This document shows, piece after piece, positions 1 through 5,413 of a stretch of 7,891 bases of DNA (its first letter is position 1; every line of letters starts with the position of its first letter). This stretch comes from Lentimicrobiaceae bacterium (GTDB lineage Bacteria > Bacteroidota > Bacteroidia > Bacteroidales > WCHB1-69): positions 1 through 7,891 of the forward strand of contig WQWP01000102.1 in assembly GCA_009787485.1 (NCBI GenBank), written 5' to 3'. Below the pieces are notes generated by a model that worked only from the letters and a program-made list of their open reading frames with translations, had not been told where the DNA came from and searched no databases. The position numbers and the translations under genes are program-made.

Positions 1-115
1 AAGAAGGCATCCAACTTACTTCTTTGTTTTGCATAATACCTGAGTAAGCCAAAATCTTTCCCATAGAAAGAACGCCTTGTCCGCCAAAACCTGCTATAAT
101 AATTTCTTCAGTCAT
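1..115 (-). CDS. korC: 2-oxoacid:ferredoxin oxidoreductase gamma subunit, N-terminal part (runs off the left edge)
   Basis: Only the first 38 codons lie in the window; the gene continues past base 1. Reading from the ATG at 115-113, the product starts MTEEIIIAGFGGQGVLSMGK. The glycine-rich GFGGQGV at residues 9-15 is the hallmark N-terminus of the gamma subunit of pyruvate/2-oxoglutarate/2-oxoisovalerate:ferredoxin oxidoreductases. In the family this subunit helps bind coenzyme A and complete acyl-CoA formation. The start lies 18 bases after the beta-subunit stop on the same strand, which gives the usual alpha-beta-gamma order and points to co-transcription. The gene-level call is firm. The substrate (2-oxoglutarate or branched-chain 2-oxoacids) cannot be decided from this fragment. 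Confidence 0.9.
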   Translation of the reverse strand, partial: MTEEIIIAGFGGQGVLSMGKILAYSGIMQNKEVSWMPS

Positions 116-133
116 AACTTGTTGTTTATTCGT

Positions 134-898
134 TTATTTATTGTTTTTTAAGTCGCCAAGTGGATAGAAAGGTAACATGTTTTCTTCCAACCATTCATTA
201 GCTTTCACTGCAGGGAGTTTCCATCCGGAGTTACAGTTAGAAACGATCTCTACAAAAGAGGTGCCTTGATTTAGTTTTTGGTTTTCAAATGCCTGACGGA
301 TTGCTTTTTTGCATTTCCGTGCCAAAGCGGGCGTATGCACGGCTTGTCGGGTTACATAAAGCGCTCCCGGAAGTTGTGCAATTAATTCCGTAATTTTCAA
401 CGGATTTCCCATAGTTTGCAAATCACGTCCGTAGGGCGAAGTTGATGTTTTCATACCTTTCAGCGTAGTGGGCGCCATTTGACCGCCGGTCATGCCGTAA
501 ATTCCGTTGTTCACAAAAATCATGGTCATATTTTCTCCACGGTTTGCTGCGTGAATCGTTTCTGCGGTGCCAATCGCTGCCAGGTCGCCGTCGCCTTGAT
601 AGGTAAACACGAAGTGGTTCGGGTAGAGGCGTTTAATGCCTGTTCCAACTGCAGGGGCGCGTCCGTGTGCCGCCTCAATGCAATCTACATCGAAGTAGTT
701 GTATGCCAAAACGGCGCAACCTACCGGCGCAACCCCAATGGTTTTATCCTGAATGTCCATCTCCTCAATTACTTCTGCAATGATGCGATGAACCAATCCG
801 TGTCCGCAACCCGGACAGTAGTGCATGACATTACTTGTAAGCACCGGGGTCTTTTTATAGACTAAATTTTCGGGTTTAATAATTTCTTCTCTTGTCAT
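134..898 (-). CDS. korB: 2-oxoacid:ferredoxin oxidoreductase beta subunit (thiamine diphosphate-binding)
   Basis: This cytoplasmic subunit, 254 residues, carries thiamine diphosphate and a [4Fe-4S] cluster and performs oxidative decarboxylation of a 2-oxoacid to acyl-CoA, passing electrons to ferredoxin. The sequence shows the expected cluster ligands: C28 and C31 in YCPGCGHG, C61 in PVGCAV and C222 in SNCNSG. The diphosphate/Mg site is the GDGD motif at 102-105 followed by NNGIYGMTGGQ at 130-140. The TSTSPYG segment (151-157) and length are typical of the stand-alone KorB/VorB-type beta subunit. It begins 21 bases after the alpha-subunit stop and is followed 18 bases later by the gamma subunit. 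RefSeq-style naming for such clusters in Bacteroidota is often 3-methyl-2-oxobutanoate dehydrogenase (Vor). The substrate is inferred, not shown. Confidence 0.95.
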   Translation of the reverse strand: MTREEIIKPENLVYKKTPVLTSNVMHYCPGCGHGLVHRIIAEVIEEMDIQDKTIGVAPVGCAVLAYNYFDVDCIEAAHGRAPAVGTGIKRLYPNHFVFTYQGDGDLAAIGTAETIHAANRGENMTMIFVNNGIYGMTGGQMAPTTLKGMKTSTSPYGRDLQTMGNPLKITELIAQLPGALYVTRQAVHTPALARKCKKAIRQAFENQKLNQGTSFVEIVSNCNSGWKLPAVKANEWLEENMLPFYPLGDLKNNK

Positions 899-919
899 AT
901 TTTTGTTTTTTTTAATTTT

Positions 920-1990
920 TTAAAAATTCTTCAATGCTTCTAATATTTCACCTGGGGTGTGAATAACGCCGCCGAAACGTCCGAAATGTTTTACGGGTAC
1001 TTTGCACTCTACTGCTAATTTTACGTCTTCCACCATTTGCCCGGCGTTCATCTCTACGCTTAAAATGCCTTTGGTTTTCAATCCGATTTCGTGAATGATT
1101 TTTGAGGGGAATGGCCACAAGGTAATTGGGCGAATCAATCCGAGTTTAATGCCTTCTGCGCGCGCCAACTCCAATACTTTTTGGCAAATACGTGCGGATG
1201 AGCCGTAGGCTATCAAAATATACTCCGCATCTTCGCATTGGAAAGTTTCGTAACGTTGCTCGGTAACTTCACATTCCTTATATTTGGCTTGCAAACGTAT
1301 ATTTAGTTTTTCCTGTTCGGCAGATTGCAAATTCAGTGAAGTAATAATGTTGTGTCCTCTTGTTTTAGGCTTTCCGGTAGCTGCCCATGGGTAAGTTTTT
1401 GCGATATATTCATCTGTCCAGCGGGGTTTGTGTTCGCCCACCTCCACTTTTTCCATTACCTGCCCGATGATACCGTCGGAGAGAATCATTACAGGGTTTC
1501 TGTATTTGAACGCCAGGTCGAAGCCAAGTTCTACAAAATCGTACATCTCCTGTACGGATGCCGGCGCTAAGGTAATGAGGCGATAATCGCCGTGCCCGCC
1601 GCCTTTTACACTTTGGAAATAGTCGGCTTGCGAAGGTTGGATGGTTCCCAATCCGGGGCCACCGCGCACAACGTTTACGCACAATGCAGGAAGTTCAGCG
1701 CCTGCAATGTAGGATAATCCTTCCTGCATCAGGCTCACGCCCGGACTTGAAGAAGTGGTCATTACCTTTTTGCCCACCGATGCGCCGCCATACACCATGT
1801 TGATGGATGCTACCTCGCTCTCTGCCTGCAATACTACCATGCCGGTTTTTTCATACGGATTTTCCAGCATTAGATGTTCCAATATCTCCGATTGCGGCGT
1901 AATTGGATAGCCGAAGTAGCCATCACAGCCGCAGCGAATTGCACCCTCGGCAATCGCTTCGTTCCCTTTCATTAGTTTGAGTTCTTTCAT
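920..1990 (-). CDS. korA: 2-oxoacid:ferredoxin oxidoreductase alpha subunit (KorA/VorB type)
   Basis: This 356-residue catalytic alpha subunit covers the pyrimidine-binding domain (about residues 1-190) and the C-terminal transketolase-like domain (about 250-356). The conserved YPITPQSEI lies at 28-36, where the Thr of the YPITP motif helps hold substrate and cofactor in related enzymes. VVRGGPGLGTIQPSQAD at 107-123 matches the conserved RGGP...P.Q.D loop, and the EMNAGQM segment at 313-319 is typical of the C-terminal domain. Length matches KorA/VorB without the extra domains of single-chain pyruvate:ferredoxin oxidoreductase. The gene lies between the M6 peptidase gene (13-base gap) and the beta subunit (21-base gap). 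It would normally directly follow the small ferredoxin subunit. RefSeq commonly calls this subfamily VorB, so 2-oxoglutarate and branched-chain 2-oxoacids both remain possible substrates. Confidence 0.93.
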   Translation of the reverse strand: MKELKLMKGNEAIAEGAIRCGCDGYFGYPITPQSEILEHLMLENPYEKTGMVVLQAESEVASINMVYGGASVGKKVMTTSSSPGVSLMQEGLSYIAGAELPALCVNVVRGGPGLGTIQPSQADYFQSVKGGGHGDYRLITLAPASVQEMYDFVELGFDLAFKYRNPVMILSDGIIGQVMEKVEVGEHKPRWTDEYIAKTYPWAATGKPKTRGHNIITSLNLQSAEQEKLNIRLQAKYKECEVTEQRYETFQCEDAEYILIAYGSSARICQKVLELARAEGIKLGLIRPITLWPFPSKIIHEIGLKTKGILSVEMNAGQMVEDVKLAVECKVPVKHFGRFGGVIHTPGEILEALKNF

Positions 1991-2003
1991 AAAATATGTA
2001 TTA

Positions 2004-4037
2004 TTATTTAACGATTAATTTTTTTGCTTCTTTGCCTACTTTAACAATGTAAAAACCTTTAGCAAAAGTTGAAATATCAATTTGTGTGTTTTCAGGGTAA
2101 AGTTGCTCGGTTTTCAAAAGCAGCCCCCGAACATCATAAATTTGAGCAGTTATTTCTCCGGAGTTAAAATCGGAAGATGGGAATATAATTTCAAAATATC
2201 GAGTTGCCGGATTGGGTTGAATAGAGAAGACCACGTTTGTTTTTTCATTTTTATTAATTCCAACCGGAGACCATACTGCATAAAGATCAATATCTTTGTC
2301 AATTATAATAGACTGACTATCTGTGTATTCAATATCTCCCTCTGGGGTGAGCGCCCATCCTAAAAAATCTCTTCCCGGAAATTTAAAATTATTTTTAGAC
2401 AAATTTTGCGCAATATCAACTTCAAATACTTGCATAGCCATTGAGCCTGCAATACCTCCGTTGCGATGAAATGTAACCCCATAAAATTGTGTTATTCTAT
2501 AGGAAAAAGAAATTTTATCACCGTCTAATGTAATATTATCAATAGAAAAATTACTTATCATAGCTCCATTAGTTAAAGTGGGCTTTGGATTGGTAGCAAG
2601 ATTGAATTCATTTCTTCCGCCCTGACCAAAATGCGCCATGCTAAGAGTGCCATTACTAGATGGATAATCTCCGCCGCCGGGTCTGAAAATAAAGACTTCG
2701 TCAAAAACACTGCTGTTATTAAAACCTGCATTTCCATTCCATCTTGTATTAATTCTATAAATCAACATTCCGGCGACATTACCATAGCCAAAGTTTTCAA
2801 ACGGGTCGCTAGAATTTCTATATTCCAATACGAAAAATTGTTGCGGATCGGTGGTAGGAATTTTATAACTCACAATCCCTGTCCCATTTCCTACGGAATT
2901 AAGGGTATATTCATTTCCGGGCTGAATTTCAGTAGGATATTCCAACCAATTGCCATATTTCCATTTTGCGTATGCGCCTGATTGTTGTGGCGGATTTGGA
3001 TTTGACTCCATAATATCCCAAGTGCCGCAGGGAGAGCTATTGTGGTTATAGTGGTAGAAGTCGGGGAAACCCAATGTGTGTTGCATTTCGTGGCTTAATA
3101 CAGCCGTATTGAAGTATCCCGGCGCACCTTCCAACATGAAGTTATAGTCGTAAACACGTTTGTTGTGAATATAAACACTCGGAGAAGTATATAATGCCCA
3201 ACGGTGCGGCCAAAGCAATGTTGACCAAGCTGTTGTATTGCCTTTTACTACAAAGCAAACATTGTCCACACGACCATCACCATTGTAATCAAGATTTAAA
3301 TCCTCAGGAACCATATCGGCTATATGTTGAATGGCTTTACGTAACAATGTATGTTCTCTGTCTGTACGTTGATCATCATTCATATATCCGTTAGGATTGG
3401 TTATTGCATGGTAAGGCATGAAATAACTTCTCGGATGTTCATCCTGATAAGACAAAATCAAATTTCCATCCGGTTCCGGATAAAAAGTTGAAGGAACTAG
3501 TAACTGCCCGTAAGAAGTAGTTTCAAAATAGTTAATCATGGAATTAAAACCCGGAGTTTGGTTATTAAACATATTATCAACCGTTGAAAATGGGGTTGGT
3601 ATATCTGTTTCATCTGAAAATCTGATAAAAACTACCAGGTTGTTCAGTGTGCCGTGATTTCTGTTAGGCGTAAGAGCGCGTGGAATATCTTCAAAATTGA
3701 ACCATGCCGCTCTTCTTGCCTGATATTCTTCATTAGAAATGATAACATTAGGCTGAAGCCCTTTTGCTGAAGGATCAACGCTGCCTGCCACAAACTGAGA
3801 GGGAACGATCTTATCCCTTTCGTATATAGCATACATGTAATAGCCTTCATCATTTTGAATAATGGTAAACCCATTTTGGTCATGAAGGTAGTTAAAAAAC
3901 TCGTCGCCAGAAGCGTAGCAGTGTAATAAATCCCCATTCGGCTGTATCACAGTTTGGGGGATATCTTTCAAATACGCAGCATGAACGCTGGTAATTACAA
4001 GAAAGAAAACTAATAATGCAGTGATGATTGATCTCAT
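2004..4037 (-). CDS. Secreted M6-family metallopeptidase with InlB-type repeat and T9SS sorting domain
   Basis: This is a 677-residue exported protease. Residues 1-20 form a signal peptide (basic MR, hydrophobic core, likely cut after SVHA). The N-terminal stretch to about 115 resembles M6 propeptides. The catalytic domain (about 125-515) has the zinc site HEMQHTLGFPD at 316-326, fitting HExxHxxGxxD with E317 as general base, and a Met-turn-like TWDIM at 339-343. A calcium-loop-like DYNGDGRVD lies at 250-258. Residues about 519-589 (VTFHRNGG... to DLYAVW) look like an InlB/Listeria-Bacteroides repeat. Residues about 603-677 (IQPNPATRYFEI, then GFYIVKVGKEAKKLIVK) are a type A T9SS sorting domain, so export by T9SS and possible surface attachment are expected. 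The gene is wedged between korD (10-base gap) and korA (13-base gap). All key residues are present and no frameshift is seen. The natural substrate is unknown. Confidence 0.93.
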   Translation of the reverse strand: MRSIITALLVFFLVITSVHAAYLKDIPQTVIQPNGDLLHCYASGDEFFNYLHDQNGFTIIQNDEGYYMYAIYERDKIVPSQFVAGSVDPSAKGLQPNVIISNEEYQARRAAWFNFEDIPRALTPNRNHGTLNNLVVFIRFSDETDIPTPFSTVDNMFNNQTPGFNSMINYFETTSYGQLLVPSTFYPEPDGNLILSYQDEHPRSYFMPYHAITNPNGYMNDDQRTDREHTLLRKAIQHIADMVPEDLNLDYNGDGRVDNVCFVVKGNTTAWSTLLWPHRWALYTSPSVYIHNKRVYDYNFMLEGAPGYFNTAVLSHEMQHTLGFPDFYHYNHNSSPCGTWDIMESNPNPPQQSGAYAKWKYGNWLEYPTEIQPGNEYTLNSVGNGTGIVSYKIPTTDPQQFFVLEYRNSSDPFENFGYGNVAGMLIYRINTRWNGNAGFNNSSVFDEVFIFRPGGGDYPSSNGTLSMAHFGQGGRNEFNLATNPKPTLTNGAMISNFSIDNITLDGDKISFSYRITQFYGVTFHRNGGIAGSMAMQVFEVDIAQNLSKNNFKFPGRDFLGWALTPEGDIEYTDSQSIIIDKDIDLYAVWSPVGINKNEKTNVVFSIQPNPATRYFEIIFPSSDFNSGEITAQIYDVRGLLLKTEQLYPENTQIDISTFAKGFYIVKVGKEAKKLIVK

Positions 4038-4047
4038 GATTTTTGTT

Positions 4048-4266
4048 TTAAACTTTTACACGATATACTTCGATAATTCCATCGGGGCAAATCACTGCGC
4101 AGTTTGCACATCCGATACAATCGTCGTTAATCAATTCCAGGAAATTGTATCCTTTTTTGTTTACCTTTTTCGACAAAGCGATACAATGATTTGGGCAGCC
4201 GGTTGTGCATACGGCGCATCCTTTGCAATGTTCAGTGTCAATCACTAAAGTTCCTTTAAATGCCAT
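4048..4266 (-). CDS. korD: Two-[4Fe-4S] ferredoxin-like subunit of 2-oxoacid:ferredoxin oxidoreductase
   Basis: This 72-residue protein has two complete CxxCxxCxxxCP binding motifs: C14, C17, C20, C24 and C50, C53, C56, C60. That is the bacterial 2x[4Fe-4S] ferredoxin fold. An additional C28 is not a standard ligand. The short length and the KGTLVIDTEHCKGC start match the delta (KorD/VorD-like) subunit that carries electrons out of the 2-oxoacid oxidoreductase. In most clusters of this type the gene lies just before the alpha subunit. Here the alpha subunit comes about 2 kb later, after the M6 peptidase gene. The start codon at 4266-4264 follows an AT-rich leader with no Shine-Dalgarno sequence. 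It could serve as a free ferredoxin, but the neighbours favour a subunit role. Confidence 0.9.
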   Translation of the reverse strand: MAFKGTLVIDTEHCKGCAVCTTGCPNHCIALSKKVNKKGYNFLELINDDCIGCANCAVICPDGIIEVYRVKV

Positions 4267-4306
4267 AGTTTCAATTTTTAATGTTATTATTTACGTTAAT
4301 TTTAGA

Positions 4307-4343
4307 CGAAATTATATGCTTTTTTTTGCAGGGCACGAAAATA
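4307..4343 (-). promoter_or_regulatory. Candidate promoter elements for the korD-led operon
   Basis: The 99-base gap between the XRE gene stop and korD has two minus-strand octamers one mismatch from the Bacteroidota -7 consensus TAnnTTTG. They are TATTTTCG (complement of 4336-4343) and TAATTTCG (complement of 4307-4314). No clear TTTG -33 element lies at the normal distance from either. The upstream one is the right half of a small dyad, AAAATA-g-TATTTT, at 4338-4350. No strong intrinsic terminator for the XRE gene is visible here, so read-through from that gene is also possible. Confidence 0.3.
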
Positions 4344-4365
4344 GTATTTTTCTTTGATTTTGAGG

Positions 4366-4917
4366 TTATCTGTTCGGATGAAATACCTCAAAACTATTAT
4401 CCGAATAGAAAAACACGATTTTTTTTACTGTTAGTGATGGAGAAATATCTCTGCTCTCTTTTTCTGCCGGTTTTTCAATTGGCGCTTCTATCGGTTTTTG
4501 AATCGGTTTTTCAACAACAGGCGCTACGGGTTCAACTTCACGGGGATTGGATATTAGTATATCAATCTCTTTTTTTTCTACTACAGGCAATTCTACAGAG
4601 GTTACATTTGTTTCAGGCGATGAAACGGAAAAGAGATCCGGTTTCGCCATTTCAGTATGAAATCTTTTTTCGTTTTGAATTTTAACGATCAACTCTTTTT
4701 CTTCATTGTTGCGAAACATATCACCCATACCCATAATAAGCCACTCGGTCTTTATGTCAGGGTAACAGTGCAATATTTTCTTGGCTAAGTCCAAGCTGGG
4801 CTGGTTCCGCCCAGAAAAAAGATGAGTTAAATTTGAACGATTTATGCCAATTACTTCAGCAAATGAGGCAGGAGATAATTTGTAATACTCCATAATTTGT
4901 TTAATTCTGTCAACCAT
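4366..4917 (-). CDS. XRE-family helix-turn-helix DNA-binding protein, Bacteroidota type
   Basis: This 183-residue protein has an N-terminal helix-turn-helix at about residues 4-65. The pattern SFAEVIGINRSNLTHLFSGR (18-37) fits helices 2 and 3 of the XRE/Cro fold, and TEWLIMGMGDMF (57-68) is the ending often seen in phage-repressor-like members. A low-complexity Pro/Glu/Lys linker follows, with repeated KPI/PIE units at 137-153. The last 20 residues, with KKIVFFYSDNSFEVFHP at 165-181, form a short conserved-looking tail that I recall from other Bacteroidota XRE proteins. The protein probably binds DNA as a dimer in the cytoplasm. Its targets are unknown; its own promoter palindrome and the downstream korD operon are candidates. 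The start is an ATG behind an AT-rich leader, about 50 bases downstream of a perfect -7 element. Confidence 0.85.
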   Translation of the reverse strand: MVDRIKQIMEYYKLSPASFAEVIGINRSNLTHLFSGRNQPSLDLAKKILHCYPDIKTEWLIMGMGDMFRNNEEKELIVKIQNEKRFHTEMAKPDLFSVSSPETNVTSVELPVVEKKEIDILISNPREVEPVAPVVEKPIQKPIEAPIEKPAEKESRDISPSLTVKKIVFFYSDNSFEVFHPNR

Positions 4918-4966
4918 AATTTATTTAAGTTTATGTTTGTAAAAATCTACTGCGGCTACAGTTGTG

Positions 4967-4974
4967 CAAAAATA
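4967..4974 (-). promoter_or_regulatory. -7 promoter element of the XRE gene
   Basis: Read on the minus strand this is TATTTTTG, an exact match to the Bacteroidota primary sigma -7 consensus TAnnTTTG. It lies 49 bases upstream of the XRE start codon, giving a leader of roughly 40 bases. A matching TTTG at -33 is not obvious, so the assignment rests on the -7 element and position alone. Confidence 0.5.
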
Positions 4975-4988
4975 ATGTTTATTATTTT
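4969..4988. repeat. Perfect 8-base inverted repeat over the XRE -7 element
   Basis: AAAATAAT at 4969-4976 and ATTATTTT at 4981-4988 are perfect inverted repeats around a GTTT spacer. The left arm covers most of the -7 octamer, so a dimer bound here would block RNA polymerase. Autorepression by the XRE protein is a natural guess. The site is composed almost only of A and T, which weakens it, and it lacks the T-run that would make it a good terminator. Confidence 0.4.
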
Positions 4989-4997
4989 ACTTTTGTA

Positions 4998-5288
4998 ATT
5001 GTTGATAAAATTATTAATATAAAATGTAAGTAATTACTATAATTATTTGATTTATAGTATAATAAATTTATATAAGTAATTTTTTGAATATTGTTGAAAC
5101 GAATATATCTGTTATATCATTTCATTTATTAATAAATCAATATAATATACTTAGAAATCAATATTTTAAATAATAAATATTGTTGATAAAACATATACCT
5201 ATTTACTGAATCTGTCACCAAACCTAACTTTCGGATATCCTAAGAATCACAACGGTTTGTTTACTTCTGTATAGTTATTGTTGTAAAC
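4998..5288 (+). repeat. Four spaced ATTGTTG direct repeats
   Basis: The heptamer ATTGTTG occurs on the plus strand at 4998, 5090, 5179 and 5277, at intervals of 92, 89 and 98 bases. The first and third copies extend to an identical 13-mer, ATTGTTGATAAAA (4998-5010 and 5179-5191). The second and third share AATATTGTTGA (5087-5097 and 5176-5186). The fourth reads ATTGTTGTAAAC and overlaps the GTAAAC site next to the porX -7 element. No protein known to me recognises this sequence, so only the pattern is reported. Confidence 0.5.
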
Positions 5289-5317
5289 AAATTTTATTTT
5301 TGTTTAAGTATGTAAAC
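5256..5317. promoter_or_regulatory. Cluster of GTTTAC/GTAAAC sites around the porX -7 element (putative operator)
   Basis: TTTGTTTAC at 5256-5264 and its exact reverse complement GTAAACAAA at 5283-5291 form a 9-base inverted repeat with an 18-base spacer. The second arm also pairs with TTTGTTTA at 5299-5306, giving an 8-base dyad (TAAACAAA/TTTGTTTA) with a 7-base spacer. A further GTAAAC sits at 5312-5317. Thus four related half-sites surround the -7 octamer at 5295-5302. This suggests binding by a dimeric or oligomeric regulator; its identity is unknown. Confidence 0.45.
5295..5302 (+). promoter_or_regulatory. -7 promoter element of porX
   Basis: TATTTTTG matches the Bacteroidota -7 consensus TAnnTTTG exactly. 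It would start transcription near 5309 and give a leader of about 105 bases before the ATG at 5414. A TTTG -33 box at the usual spacing is not visible, so the promoter may need an activator or another sigma factor. Confidence 0.5.
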
Positions 5318-5413
5318 TGTGCTGGTTTGAATATTCAAGAAAAAAAATATATCAGTGTATATAAAATGAAATCTCATAATGTGCGTTTTTACTACAACCT
5401 AAAATTAATATCT

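Larger units (their letters stand above)
4918..5413. other. AT-rich divergent intergenic region between the XRE gene and porX
   Basis: This 496-base stretch shows no credible gene on either strand; the in-frame extension of porX back to a TTG at 5300 lacks support. It carries a -7 element facing each way (4967-4974 minus, 5295-5302 plus), a palindrome at the XRE -7 element, repeated GTTTAC/GTAAAC sites near the porX -7 element, and four spaced ATTGTTG repeats. The perfect 10-base palindrome AGTAATTACT sits at 5029-5038. The middle (about 5020-5180) is extremely AT-rich, so short palindromes there carry little weight. Confidence 0.7.

Noticed and set aside
479..865. Plus-strand open frame of 128 codons opposite korB
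   Set aside because: It lies fully antisense to a gene with all conserved catalytic motifs; it has Cys-rich nonsense composition and no recognisable domain.
4366..4393. Possible terminator hairpin at the end of the XRE gene
   Set aside because: The GAGGT/ACCTC stem is only 5 base pairs with a long loop, overlaps the coding end, and is followed by a mixed AAAATC rather than a T-run.
4281..4685. Plus-strand open frame opposite the XRE gene
   Set aside because: It is a low-complexity Phe/Leu-rich translation of the complement of the A-rich and Pro/Lys-repeat coding sequence, with no family features.
5300..5413. In-frame N-terminal extension of porX starting at TTG (5300) or ATG (5366)
   Set aside because: PorX family proteins begin directly with the receiver domain, which here starts at the ATG at 5414. 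The TTG itself overlaps the -7 promoter element, and the extension has no family-like sequence.
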